The notes: generated from the letters alone by a model not told the origin. 64,000 nt of DNA from Nocardioides halotolerans DSM 19273 (GCF_000422805.1 NZ_AUGT01000012.1:62001-126000), one strand, 5' to 3'. Positions 18,910-27,647 are shown, counted from the stretch's first letter. Program-made: numbers and translations.

Positions 18910-19389
18910 TCACTCGACGTCGACGGTGGGGGCGCCGGTCATCCGCGCGAGCTCGTCGTAGGACGTGGAGAAGACCGCCGCCGGGTGGCCCGCGGCGGCC
19001 CACACCACGTCGTACTGCTGGAGCTGGGCGTCGAGCCAGGTCGGCACCGGCGCCGGGTGGGCGATGGGGGAGACGCCCCCGATCACCTGGCCGGTGTGCT
19101 CGCGCACGAAGTCGGGGCTGGCGCGCTTGAGGGCGGGGACGCCGACCCGCTCGGCGGTGGCCTCGGTGTTCACGCGGTGCGAGCCCGAGGTGAGGATCAG
19201 GACCGGCGTGCCGCCGGCGTCGAAGAGCAGGCTGTTGGCGATCGCGCCGACCTCGCAGCCGAGCGCCTCCGCGGCCAGTGCGGCGGTGTGGACCGAGTCG
19301 GGCAGAATGACGATCCGGCCGGTGCCGCCGAGCCGCTCGTGCGCCTCGCGGAACCGGGCGATGGACGGGTGCTCGGTGGGCTCGGACAT
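18910..19389 (-). CDS. YbaK/EbsC-family aminoacyl-tRNA deacylase-like protein
   Basis: About 159 residues of the YbaK/ProX superfamily, which hydrolyses mischarged tRNAs. Conserved parts are the early ILPDSVHTAALAAEAL, GAIANSLLF, RASPDFVREHTGQVIGGVSPIAH and the end VVWAAAGHPAAVF. The Lys in LKRAS is at the position of the catalytic or binding lysine of the family. The ATG at 19389 follows TACGCT (19401-19396) by exactly 6 nt. A second member of the superfamily lies at 62563-63018 in the window; this one is the more divergent from E. coli YbaK and its tRNA substrate is not known. Confidence 0.85.
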   Translation of the reverse strand: MSEPTEHPSIARFREAHERLGGTGRIVILPDSVHTAALAAEALGCEVGAIANSLLFDAGGTPVLILTSGSHRVNTEATAERVGVPALKRASPDFVREHTGQVIGGVSPIAHPAPVPTWLDAQLQQYDVVWAAAGHPAAVFSTSYDELARMTGAPTVDVE

Positions 19390-19437
19390 GGACACAGCGT
19401 AGGAACCGGCTCGGCGAGCGGCAGGAGAGGGGCAGCA

Positions 19438-19950
19438 ATGGATGCGGAGCAGGTGGACCTGCCCGAGTCGGCCGACCTCCCGACGCACCCCGGTCCGCCG
19501 ACGACGGTGACCCGCGCGGGCCAGCTGCTCGCGGCGCTCGTCGCCCTCGGGGCCGTGGTGACCGTCCTGATCATCGTGCTCCACGACCAGCTGATCCGCT
19601 CGTGGGCCGAGGGCCGCCGTGACACCCGCAAGGTGCTGCGCACCCAGGGCCTCGACGCGGTCAAGAACGGCGAGGTGCACGTGCCGGCGTTCATCCCGGT
19701 CGCGCTGGTGCTGTTCGTGGTCGTGGCCCTGCTGATCTGGGTGCTGGCGGCGTTCCTGCGCGGCGGCTACGGCTGGGCCCGGATCTCGCTGACGGTCACG
19801 CTCTTCTTCCTGGCCGTCGGCACCATCGCGGGGGTCCGCACCGGCGCTCCGGCGACCTTCGCGGCCCTCTCCGTGGCGTCGTTCCCGCTCGAGGTCGCGG
19901 CGGCGTACTTCCTCTGGCACAAGGACACGAGCGCGTACCTCAAAGGTTGA
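19438..19950 (+). CDS. Hypothetical four-span membrane protein
   Basis: About 170 residues. An acidic N-terminal tail of about 25 residues precedes spans near 27-49, 83-107, 111-133 and 138-160. The pattern, including a final FLWHKDTSAYLKG, resembles small actinobacterial integral membrane proteins of unknown function. A clear AGGAGAGGGG site lies 7 nt before the ATG. It is divergent from the YbaK-family gene, and the following 200 bp contains a dispersed repeat and the SOS promoter of the next operon. Confidence 0.75.
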   Translation: MDAEQVDLPESADLPTHPGPPTTVTRAGQLLAALVALGAVVTVLIIVLHDQLIRSWAEGRRDTRKVLRTQGLDAVKNGEVHVPAFIPVALVLFVVVALLIWVLAAFLRGGYGWARISLTVTLFFLAVGTIAGVRTGAPATFAALSVASFPLEVAAAYFLWHKDTSAYLKG

Positions 19951-20000
19951 TCGGGTTGGAGACCCACTCTGAAGGACCGGGTCACTTCGCTCCCGCCGCT

Positions 20001-20036
20001 GGTTGAGGAGCTCGCGCAGCGAGCGTCTCGAAACCT
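20001..20036. repeat. Imperfect inverted repeat, probable dispersed actinobacterial repeat
   Basis: The segment begins GGTTGAGGAGCTCGC, has a GCA loop and ends GCGAGCGTCTCGAAACC, with an exact GCTCGC/GCGAGC stem and looser outer arms. Sequences of this type are familiar from intergenic sites in Nocardioides-like genomes (from memory). Only one full copy is seen here. Confidence 0.6.
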
Positions 20037-20071
20037 CTGAGCGTCCGCGCCGGATCCGGCGGCGTCAGGGG

Positions 20072-20102
20072 TTGACCCGGTGTCCCTCCAGCGGTGTACC
20101 TT
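20072..20102 (+). promoter_or_regulatory. Predicted promoter of the SOS mutagenesis operon
   Basis: TTGACC (20072-20077) as -35 and TACCTT (20097-20102) as -10, with a 19-bp spacer. The SOS box begins 4 bp after the -10, so bound LexA would cover the transcription start. Confidence 0.5.
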
Positions 20103-20106
20103 GGTG

Positions 20107-20130
20107 TCATTCGAACACGTGTTCGAATGA
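20107..20130. promoter_or_regulatory. SOS box (LexA operator)
   Basis: A perfect 24-bp palindrome with core TCGAACACGTGTTCGA at 20111-20126, matching the actinobacterial and Bacillus-type LexA consensus (GAAC, four bases, GTTC). It lies 22 bp before the ATG of the DUF6504 gene and is the only such site noticed here, so it probably governs the five genes up to 27008. Confidence 0.92.
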
Positions 20131-20151
20131 CCATCGAGGAGAGGGGCACCC

Positions 20152-20559
20152 ATGAGGCGCTACGCCGACCCGGTCGAGGTCCGCCAGGGACCTCTCGACA
20201 GCGATGCCCAGGGTCTGGGCGCGCAGAGCGTCACCGAGGGCCCCCAGCAGTTCCTCTGGCGCGGCCGGCTGTGGAAGGTCCGCGCGGTGGTCGCGCACTG
20301 GGTCGAGACCGGTCCGTGGTGGCAGTCGGTCGGCGCCCGCGCGGTCATCGGGTCCGAGGACGCCGCGGGCGAGACGGAGGCGTCGGCCGACCGGGGCCGC
20401 GTCCTGCTGGGCGATCTCCTCTCCGAGCGCGAGCTGTGGCGGGTCGAGGCCGGGCGGGGCCGGGTCGCCCGCGACGGCGAGCCCGACGGCGGCGGCGTGT
20501 TCGACCTGGCCTTCGACTGGGCCGAGGGGCGCTGGACGCTCGTCGGCTGCACCGACTGA
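20152..20559 (+). CDS. DUF6504-family protein, SOS operon
   Basis: About 135 residues, soluble, no membrane span. The signature is GPQQFLWRGRLWKVRAVVAHWVE, with a second Trp-rich strand (VFDLAFDWAEGRWTLVG), suggesting a small beta-rich domain. Members occur beside polymerase genes in actinobacteria (from memory) and have no known function. The ATG lies 22 bp after a perfect SOS box, with a purine-rich GAGGAGAGGGG site between, and the next gene follows 15 bp after the stop. It is therefore expected to be DNA-damage induced with the polymerases downstream. Confidence 0.8.
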   Translation: MRRYADPVEVRQGPLDSDAQGLGAQSVTEGPQQFLWRGRLWKVRAVVAHWVETGPWWQSVGARAVIGSEDAAGETEASADRGRVLLGDLLSERELWRVEAGRGRVARDGEPDGGGVFDLAFDWAEGRWTLVGCTD

Positions 20560-20574
20560 GACGGCGAGGACCCG

Positions 20575-21051
20575 ATGACGCCGACCAACCCCCACGTCCT
20601 CCCGGCGACCACGCACTCCTACCTCGCCCGCGCCGCCGAGTCGCTGAGCGAGGCCGTGACCGCCTCCGAGGCGACCACCCGCTACGCCTGCGCCCACGTG
20701 GCCGCGCTGCGTGCCGCGGCGGCGCTGCTCGCGGCCCGCGCCACGCCCGTCGCGCCCACGCGGCGCAGGCCGCAGAAGAACGCCTGGGTGCTGCTCGCCG
20801 ACGTCGCCCCCGAGCTCGCCGAGTGGGCCGGGTTCTTCGCTGCCGGCGCCGGCAAGCGGGCCGCGGCCGAGGCCGGCTCGCGGCGCGCGGTCACCGAGCG
20901 CGAGGCCGACGACCTGGTGCGCGACGCCGACCGGTTCCTCGCCGTGGTCGAGCAGGCGCTCGGCCTGGTGCCGCACGCGCCGACGCTGCCCTACCTCGTC
21001 CAGCAGACGGTGGCGCCGGTCACCTCGCTGTCCGCCCGCCGCGTGGGCTGA
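20575..21051 (+). CDS. SAV_6107-family HEPN-like protein, SOS operon
   Basis: About 158 residues, mostly helical. It resembles the SAV_6107 HEPN family: HSYLARAAESLSEAV, then RYACAHVAALRAAAALL, a linker, and VLLADVAPELAEWAGFFAAGA. R36-YACA-H41 reads as RX4H, the spacing used by HEPN ribonucleases; here it lies in an N-terminal helix, so catalysis is not assured. It sits 15 bp after the DUF6504 gene and 10 bp before dnaE2, inside the SOS operon. Its role, perhaps in RNA metabolism or in binding polymerase, is unproven. Confidence 0.78.
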   Translation: MTPTNPHVLPATTHSYLARAAESLSEAVTASEATTRYACAHVAALRAAAALLAARATPVAPTRRRPQKNAWVLLADVAPELAEWAGFFAAGAGKRAAAEAGSRRAVTEREADDLVRDADRFLAVVEQALGLVPHAPTLPYLVQQTVAPVTSLSARRVG

Positions 21052-21061
21052 CCTCGGCGTC

Positions 21062-24000
21062 GTGTCCGACCCGTTCGTGCACCTGCACGTCGCCTCGGGC
21101 TACTCGCTGCGCTACGGCGCCTCCCACCCCCAGACGCTGGTCGAGCGGGCCGCCGAGCAGGAGATGGACACCCTCGCCCTCACCGACCGCGACGGCACCT
21201 ACGGCGCGGTGAAGTTCGCCCGGGCCGCGTACGCCGCCGGCATCCGCCCGGTCCTCGGCGTCGAGCTCGCCCACCGCCCGACCCAGCCCTGGGGCGCGCC
21301 CGCGGCGACCCCCCGCACCCCGGTGCGCGGCGGCGCCTACCGCGACCCGGTCGGGGAGGGGCCCCCGCGGGTGACATTCCTGGCCAGCGCCGACGGCGCC
21401 GGGGGCGGCCGCGCCGGCTGGGCTGCGCTGTGCCGGCTCGTGTCGGCGACCCACCTCGACGGCGAGCGCGGCGACCCGGTGCTCGACCTCGGGGCGCTGG
21501 TCGACGGCCGGCTCGGCGGCGACCTCGGCCACCAGGTCCGCGAGCACCTCGCCGCCGGCCACCTGGTCGTGCTGCTCGGGCCGTCGTCCGAACCGGCCCG
21601 CGCGGCCACGCGGCGCCGCGACGACCTCGCGCTGGCGGCGCTCGCGCCGTGGCGCGCGCTGGTCCCGCGCACCCACCTCCAGGTCGAGCTGGTCTCCCAC
21701 CGCCTGCCGGGCAGCGCCCGCGAGGGGTGGGGCCCCGGCACCACCCACCACGCCGCGCGGATGGCCCGGATCGCCCGGCAGGCCGGCCTCGGCACGGTGC
21801 TCACCAACGCCGTCCGCTACGCCGACCGCTGCGACGCCGCGACCGTCGACGTCCTCGACGCGGCGCGCCGGCTGGTCGCGCTCGACCGTCGTCACGTCGA
21901 CCGCGGCAACGCCGAGGGCTTCCTCAAGTCCGGCAAGCAGATGCGCGAGGTGGCGGAGGAGATCGCCCTGCTCTCGGGCCTGGCCCACGACCCCGACCGC
22001 GAGGCCGGCCGGCTGGTCGCCCACACCCGCGCCGTGGCGGACCGCTGCGCGCTCGACCCGCGGCGCGACCTCGGCCTGGGGGAGGTGCACTTCCCCGAGC
22101 TCGAGCTCTCGGCCGGCCGTCGCGGCCTCGCGCCACGGATGACGCCCGGCGCGACCGAGGCCGACGGGCTGCTGCGCGCTCGCTGCGAGGGCGCAGTCGG
22201 CGACCGCTACGGCTCCGCTCCCAGGGCGGTGCTCTGGAAGCGGCTCGACGACGAGCTCGAGCTGATCCGCGGGCTCGGCTATGCGTCGTACTTCCTGACC
22301 GTCGGCGACGTCACCGACCTGATCCGCGAGATGGGGGTGCGCTGCGCCGCCCGCGGCTCGGGCGCCGGCAGCCTCGTCAACTACCTGCTCGGGGTCTCCG
22401 GCGTCGACCCGATCCGGCACGGCCTGCTGATGGAGCGGTTCCTCTCGCCGTTGCGCGAGGCGCTGCCCGACATCGACGTCGACGTGGAGTCGGCGCGCCG
22501 GCTCGAGGTCTACGAGCGGATCCTCGACCGCTACGGCGGCGAGCGCTGCGTCTGCGTCTCGATGATGGACACCTACCGCGTCCGCCACGCCGTCCGCGAC
22601 GTGGGTGCCGCGCTCGGCATGCCGCCCGGCGAGACCGACACCATCGCGAAGGCCTTCCCCCACATCCGCGCCCGCGACGCCCGCATCGCCCTGCGCGAGC
22701 TGCCCGAGCTGAGGGCGAGCGGGCTCGACGACACCCGGCTCGACCTGATGTTCCAGCTCGTCGAGCGGCTCGACGGGCTGCCCCGCCACGTCGCCGTCCA
22801 CCCCTGCGGCGTGCTGCTCTCCGACGCCACCCTGCTCGACCGCACCCCGGTCGAGGCCAGCTTCGCCGGCTTCCCGATGAGCCAGTTCGACAAGGACGAC
22901 GTCGAGGACCTCGGGCTGCTCAAGCTCGACGTCCTCGGCATCCGCATGCAGTCCGCGATGGCCCACGCCGTCGGCGAGATCCGGCGCACCGACGGGCTCG
23001 AGATCGACCTCGGCGACCAGTCCCAGGTGCCGCTCGACGACCCCGCCACCTACACGCTGATCTCCTCGGCCAAGACCCTCGGCGTCTTCCAGATCGAGTC
23101 GCCGGGCCAGCGCGAGCTCGTCGGCAAGTCGGGCCTCGACTCGTTCGAGGACATCATCACCGACATCTCGCTGTTCCGGCCCGGTCCGGTCAAGAGCGAC
23201 ATGGTGACGCCCTACCTCGAGGGCAAGCAGGGCTGGCGGCTGCCCACCTACCTCCACGACGACCTGCGCCCGATCCTCGGCAGCACCCAGGGCGTGGTGG
23301 TCTTCCACGAGCAGGTCATCGAGATCATCGCCCAGCTCACCGGCATCTCGTTCGCCGAGGCCGACGAGAAGCGGCGGGCGCTCGGCGACGTGGAGGGCAT
23401 GGCCGAGACCAAGGTCTGGTTCTTCCCGCGGGCGCTGGGCCGCGGTTACCCGCTCCGCGTGGTCGAGCAGGTGTGGAGGGTGCTCGAGGCGTTCGCGTCG
23501 TTCGGCTTCTGCAAGGCCCACGCCGCGGCGTTCGCGCTCCCGACGTTCCAGTCCGCCTGGCTCAAGACGCACTGGCCCGCGCACTTCCTGGCCGGCGTGC
23601 TCACCCACGACCCGGGCATGTACCCCAAGCGGCTGATCCTCGACGACGCGCGCCAGCTCGGGCTGGCGATCCTGGGGCTCGACGTCAACGCCAGCGAGAA
23701 GCACTACGTCGTCGAGCGGGTCGACCCCGACCCGGCGTCCGCGACCGACGCGCCGCGCGACGGCATCCGGCTGGCCCTGGCCGAGGTCAAGGGGATCAAC
23801 GACGGCGAGGTCGACCGGATCGTGGCGGCCCGGCCGTTCCAGTCGCTCACCGACTTCTGGCACCGCGCGCGGGTCTCCCGGCCGGTCGTGGAGCGGCTGG
23901 TGCTGGCCGGCGGCTTCGACGCGATCTACGGCATCGACCTCGTCGACGGCGTCCACCGGCGCAGCCGGGTGACCCGTCGCGACCTGCTGCTCCAGGTCGC

Positions 24001-25048
24001 CGAGCTCGACCGGCACGCCCGGGCGCTCGAGCGCGCGGGTGGCCGGTCGCTCGCGAGCCGCGGCCTGGCGGCCCGGTCGGCGCGCTCGGGCAGTCGCGCC
24101 GGCTCCGTCGCCCGGGCCACCGCCGACGACGCCGCGGCCCGCAACAGCACCGACCCGCGAGTGCGCGAGAGCGTCGCCGCGCTCGAGCGGCACCCCCTCG
24201 GCCAGGCGGGGGTCTGGGCGCGCGCGGCCGCGCAGTCGAGGGCGACCCCACCGCCCCCGCCGGTCGACTCGGTGCAGCTCACCCTCGAGCTCGGCGACGC
24301 GCCGGCCGAGGGCGAGGTGTCGGGCCTGCCCGAGATGACCCCCGAGGAGCGCATGAAGGCGGAGCTCGAGATCCTCGGGCTCGACGCCAGCCGCCACGTC
24401 ATCGACTCCTACGACGCCTTCCTCGACGCGCTCGGGGTCACCCGCAGCCGCGACCTGCTCACCCGCCGCAGCAAGTCCGAGCTGCTCGTCGCCGGCGTCA
24501 AGGTCGCGACCCAGACGCCGCCGATCCGCTCGGGCCGCAGAGTCATCTTCCTGACCCTCGACGACGCCACCGGACCGATCGACGCGACCTTCTTCGAGGA
24601 CGCCCAGGGCCCCTACGCCGCCACCGTCTTCCACTCCTGGCTGCTGGTCGTCCGGGGCGAGCTGCGCCGCACCGGCTACAAGGGCGTCTCGCTGCGCGCG
24701 ACCGGCTGCTGGGAGCTGCCGGTGCTGTCGGCGCTCTGGCAGCGCGAGGGCATCGAGGCGGTGCGCGCGCTGATGGCCGAGGTGCCGCAGGGCTTCGGTG
24801 CCGTCGGCGTCGAGGCCGCCGGCGCGGGTGCCGCCCAGTCGCGGTCCAGCCGGCCGGTGCCGGCCCAGCCCCCGTCGTTCGGCGGGGACGACCGCCACGA
24901 CACCGCTGGCGGGATGGGGCGGCGCCGCGTGCTCGTGCACTCCAGCGGCTTCGCGATGTCTCCCTACTCCGACATCAAGCCGGCCGGCGACGACACGAAG
25001 GACGTCGCGCGCAAGCTGTGGCACCGCAGCCCCGGGAGCGCGGGATGA
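21062..25048 (+). CDS. dnaE2: Error-prone DNA polymerase DnaE2 (C-family)
   Basis: About 1328 residues. An N-terminal PHP domain (HLHVASGYSLRYG, TDRDGTYGAVKFARAA), the palm with catalytic Asp residues (LPDIDVDVESARR, D470/D472/D474), the fingers (LFRPGPVKSDMVTPY, FHEQVIEIIAQLTGISFAEADEKRRALG), a helix-hairpin-helix region and a C-terminal OB fold follow in order. The PHP metal site differs from the replicative DnaE of this window, HLHVAS against HLHVHT, so it likely lacks PHP proofreading. It makes damage-induced mutations during translesion synthesis. In mycobacteria dnaE2 goes with imuA' and imuB; here it is in one operon with dinB. GTG 21062 gives the PHP start. Confidence 0.95.
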   Translation: MSDPFVHLHVASGYSLRYGASHPQTLVERAAEQEMDTLALTDRDGTYGAVKFARAAYAAGIRPVLGVELAHRPTQPWGAPAATPRTPVRGGAYRDPVGEGPPRVTFLASADGAGGGRAGWAALCRLVSATHLDGERGDPVLDLGALVDGRLGGDLGHQVREHLAAGHLVVLLGPSSEPARAATRRRDDLALAALAPWRALVPRTHLQVELVSHRLPGSAREGWGPGTTHHAARMARIARQAGLGTVLTNAVRYADRCDAATVDVLDAARRLVALDRRHVDRGNAEGFLKSGKQMREVAEEIALLSGLAHDPDREAGRLVAHTRAVADRCALDPRRDLGLGEVHFPELELSAGRRGLAPRMTPGATEADGLLRARCEGAVGDRYGSAPRAVLWKRLDDELELIRGLGYASYFLTVGDVTDLIREMGVRCAARGSGAGSLVNYLLGVSGVDPIRHGLLMERFLSPLREALPDIDVDVESARRLEVYERILDRYGGERCVCVSMMDTYRVRHAVRDVGAALGMPPGETDTIAKAFPHIRARDARIALRELPELRASGLDDTRLDLMFQLVERLDGLPRHVAVHPCGVLLSDATLLDRTPVEASFAGFPMSQFDKDDVEDLGLLKLDVLGIRMQSAMAHAVGEIRRTDGLEIDLGDQSQVPLDDPATYTLISSAKTLGVFQIESPGQRELVGKSGLDSFEDIITDISLFRPGPVKSDMVTPYLEGKQGWRLPTYLHDDLRPILGSTQGVVVFHEQVIEIIAQLTGISFAEADEKRRALGDVEGMAETKVWFFPRALGRGYPLRVVEQVWRVLEAFASFGFCKAHAAAFALPTFQSAWLKTHWPAHFLAGVLTHDPGMYPKRLILDDARQLGLAILGLDVNASEKHYVVERVDPDPASATDAPRDGIRLALAEVKGINDGEVDRIVAARPFQSLTDFWHRARVSRPVVERLVLAGGFDAIYGIDLVDGVHRRSRVTRRDLLLQVAELDRHARALERAGGRSLASRGLAARSARSGSRAGSVARATADDAAARNSTDPRVRESVAALERHPLGQAGVWARAAAQSRATPPPPPVDSVQLTLELGDAPAEGEVSGLPEMTPEERMKAELEILGLDASRHVIDSYDAFLDALGVTRSRDLLTRRSKSELLVAGVKVATQTPPIRSGRRVIFLTLDDATGPIDATFFEDAQGPYAATVFHSWLLVVRGELRRTGYKGVSLRATGCWELPVLSALWQREGIEAVRALMAEVPQGFGAVGVEAAGAGAAQSRSSRPVPAQPPSFGGDDRHDTAGGMGRRRVLVHSSGFAMSPYSDIKPAGDDTKDVARKLWHRSPGSAG

Positions 25049-25067
25049 GTTCATTAGGGTTGCTCAC

Positions 25068-25796
25068 ATGTCGGCCAGCGAACGTCGTCGCAGCGCCCGC
25101 ACGGCCGTCGTGTGGGAGGCGCTGGAGCGCGCGCTGGAGCACCCCGCGGCGTATTGGGAGCAGGGTGCCCGCGTCGTCGACGTCGGCGGCGGCACCGGCG
25201 GTTTCGCGGTGCGCCTCGCCGAGCTGGGCCACCGGGTCACCGTGGTCGATCCCAGTCCCGACGCCCTCGCGGCGCTGGCGCGCCGGGCCCGCGAGGTCGG
25301 CGTCGAGGTCGCGGGCGTGCAGGGCGATCTCTCCGACCTGCCCACCCTGGTCGACGACGACCTCGACGTGGTGCTGTGCCACGGAGTGCTCGAGGTGGTC
25401 GACGACCCCGCGGCCTCGCTGGCGACGATCCGTGAGGTGCTCCGGCCCGACGGGCTCCTCTCGCTCCTGGTCGCCCAGCGACACGCCGCGGTCGTCGCGC
25501 GGGCGATGGCCGGGCACTTCCCGCAGGCGCTCGCGCTCCTGGCCGACGCGCCCGACCCGTCGGCCGGCCGGGCCAACCACCGGTTCACCGCGGCCGAGGC
25601 CACCGCGCTGGTGGCCGACGCGGGCTTCGAGGTCGCCTCGGTCCACGGCGTCCGGGTCTTCGCCGACCTGGTCCCCGGCTCGCTCCTCGACCTCGAGCCG
25701 GGTGCCACGGCGGCGCTCGTCGAGCTCGAGCGGGCCGTCTCGGAGCGGCCCGAGTACCTCCCCCTCGCGACCCAGCTGCACCTGCTCGCTCGCTGA
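25068..25796 (+). CDS. SAM-dependent class I methyltransferase, SOS operon
   Basis: About 242 residues with a Rossmann methyltransferase core at about 20-150: ARVVDVGGGTGGFAVRLAELG as SAM motif I, VTVVDPSPDALAAL as motif II, and VVLCHGVLEVVDDPAAS as motif IV. The C-terminal 90 residues continue to RPEYLPLATQLHLLAR. The substrate cannot be read from the sequence; the fold is that of small-molecule, tRNA or lipid methylases. It is placed 19 bp after dnaE2 and 15 bp before dinB, so it is probably made on the same damage-induced mRNA. Similar genes sit beside dinB in other actinobacteria (from memory). Confidence 0.85.
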   Translation: MSASERRRSARTAVVWEALERALEHPAAYWEQGARVVDVGGGTGGFAVRLAELGHRVTVVDPSPDALAALARRAREVGVEVAGVQGDLSDLPTLVDDDLDVVLCHGVLEVVDDPAASLATIREVLRPDGLLSLLVAQRHAAVVARAMAGHFPQALALLADAPDPSAGRANHRFTAAEATALVADAGFEVASVHGVRVFADLVPGSLLDLEPGATAALVELERAVSERPEYLPLATQLHLLAR

Positions 25797-25811
25797 CCGA
25801 CGGGGCCTCCC

Positions 25812-27008
25812 GTGAGTGGGGTGGCCACGCCGATCCTCCACGTCGACATGGACGCGTTCTACGCGTCCGTCGCGACCCGCGACCGGCCCGAGCTGCGTGA
25901 CGTGCCGGTCATCGTCGGCGGCGGCTACCGCGGCGTGATCCTGGCGGCCAACTACGCCGCGCGTGCCTACGGCGTCCGCTCCGGCATGCCATCGACCCGC
26001 GCGCGCCGCCTCTGCCCCCACGCGGTGCGGGTCCCGGCCGACCACGACCTGTTCAGCACGGTGTCGGCGGCCGTGATGGAGAACTTCCGGCGGGTGACCC
26101 CGCAGGTCGAGGTCGTCTCGCTCGACGAGGCGTTCCTCGACGTCCGGGGCTCGACCCGCCGGCTCGGGCCGCCCCGGGAGATCGCCGAGCAGCTGCGGGC
26201 CACGATCCACGACGAGCAGGGCATCACCTGCTCGGTCGGGGTCGCGGCCTCGATCTCGGTCGCCAAGCTGGCCAGCCGGCGGGCCAAGCCGGACGGCGTG
26301 CTCGTCGTCCCTCCCGAGGACATCACGTCGTTCCTCCACCCGCTCGACGTGGGCGAGCTCTACGGCGTCGGCGAGAAGACCCAGGCGATGCTGCACCGGC
26401 TCGGGCTGGTCACCGTTGGCGACGTCGCGCACACGCCGCTGCGCACCCTCCAGCGGGCCGTCGGCGACGGCCTCGGCCGGATGCTCCACGACCTGGCGTG
26501 GGGGAGCGACGCCCGCGAGGTGAGCCCCGGCCGGGTGTCGGTGTTCGGGCACGGCGGCGACCCCGACAAGTCCATGGGCGCGCAGGAGACCTTCGGCCGC
26601 GACATCGACGACCGCGAGGTGATCCTGCGCGAGCTGCTGGCCCTCACCGCCAAGGTCACCGGGCGGATGCGGGTGGCGGGCGTGGCCGGCCGGACGGTCG
26701 CGATCACGGTGCGGTTCGCCGACTTCACCACCATCACCCGCTCCCGCACCATCCCCGAGGCCACCGACGTGACGCAGGAGATCTACCGCGCGGCGGTTCG
26801 CCTCTACGACGCCCTCGGGCTCCAGCGCGCCCGGCTCCGGCTGGTCGGCGTCAGGGTCGAGGGACTCGTGCCGCGCACCCGCGTCCAGCGACAGGGCGTC
26901 CTCGGTGAGCGGGAGCGCGGCTGGTCCGATGCCGACCGCGCGGTCGACCGCGCCACGCGCCGCTTCGGCAGCGCCGCGGTGCGTCCCGCGAGCCTCATCG
27001 ACCGCTGA
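25812..27008 (+). CDS. dinB: DNA polymerase IV (Y-family)
   Basis: About 398 residues of a complete Y-family polymerase: HVDMDAFYASV (D12), SLDEAFLDVRGS (D105, E106), the CSVGVAASISVAKLASRRAKP palm segment, the YGVGEKTQAMLHRLG helix-hairpin-helix and the little finger from about 240. The acidic residues are intact, so this is an active DinB and not an ImuB-type non-catalytic protein. It extends primers at damaged sites in the SOS response. GTG 25812 begins 15 bp after the methyltransferase stop and ends the operon that opens at the SOS box. Confidence 0.95.
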   Translation: MSGVATPILHVDMDAFYASVATRDRPELRDVPVIVGGGYRGVILAANYAARAYGVRSGMPSTRARRLCPHAVRVPADHDLFSTVSAAVMENFRRVTPQVEVVSLDEAFLDVRGSTRRLGPPREIAEQLRATIHDEQGITCSVGVAASISVAKLASRRAKPDGVLVVPPEDITSFLHPLDVGELYGVGEKTQAMLHRLGLVTVGDVAHTPLRTLQRAVGDGLGRMLHDLAWGSDAREVSPGRVSVFGHGGDPDKSMGAQETFGRDIDDREVILRELLALTAKVTGRMRVAGVAGRTVAITVRFADFTTITRSRTIPEATDVTQEIYRAAVRLYDALGLQRARLRLVGVRVEGLVPRTRVQRQGVLGERERGWSDADRAVDRATRRFGSAAVRPASLIDR

Positions 27009-27151
27009 CGACGGGCCTTCGGCGGGGCGACCACGGGGGGGTGCGGGGTAAATCTTGGTGACACCGCTAGTGAAGAGGGAATGCCCTGCCTACACTTGGC
27101 TCACATCCACCCGTCGCGCAGCCCGCGCGCCCGGACCCCTGTGGAGGAACG

Positions 27152-27613
27152 GTGCCACTCTCCGAAGAGGAGCTGCGACTGCTCGAGCAGATGGAGCGCG
27201 CTCTCGTCGAAGAGGACCCCAAGTTCGCCTCCACCCTGCGCGGCACGTCGCTGCGCCGTTCGGCACGCCGTCGGGCGATCGCGGCGGGCGTCGTCTTCGT
27301 GGTCGGCGTGGCGCTGCTCATGGGCGGCGTGATGAGCGGCAAGGGTGCGATCGGCTTCGCGATCGGCATCGCCGGCTTCGTGGTGATGCTCGGCTCGGCC
27401 ACGGTCGCCCTCACGGCCGTCCGCGGCCAGCAGCAGGCGGCCGCCGCCGTCGACCCCAACACGGCGGCGCACCCCTCGCGCGGCTTCACCGTCATCGACG
27501 GCGGCCGGGCCGGCCGCATCCGCCGTCCCCGCCGCACCTCCCGCAGCTCGGGCTCCTTCATGGAGCGGGTCGAGGAGCGCTGGCGCAGGCGTCGCGAGTC
27601 CGGCGGGTTCTGA
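27152..27613 (+). CDS. DUF3040-family membrane protein
   Basis: About 153 residues. The N-terminus MPLSEEELRLLEQMERAL is the DUF3040 signature, followed by two membrane spans near 47-68 and 72-92 and a basic, Arg-rich C-terminal tail (RIRRPRRTSR, RRRRESGGF). Function is unknown; the family is actinobacterial and commonly lies just before the mraZ/dcw cluster. GTG 27152 has a GGAGGAAC site 4-5 nt upstream. It converges with the transglutaminase operon across a 211-bp gap that holds a long inverted repeat. Confidence 0.85.
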   Translation: MPLSEEELRLLEQMERALVEEDPKFASTLRGTSLRRSARRRAIAAGVVFVVGVALLMGGVMSGKGAIGFAIGIAGFVVMLGSATVALTAVRGQQQAAAAVDPNTAAHPSRGFTVIDGGRAGRIRRPRRTSRSSGSFMERVEERWRRRRESGGF

Positions 27614-27647
27614 GAGGGGCTGGGCCTTCGCTCGTGGCCCCGGGTCA

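Noticed and set aside
21020..25054. A very long open frame (about 1344 codons) antisense to dnaE2
   Set aside because: Low-complexity Val/Asp/Gly/Arg protein with no domain; such frames arise opposite high-GC genes by codon-position bias.
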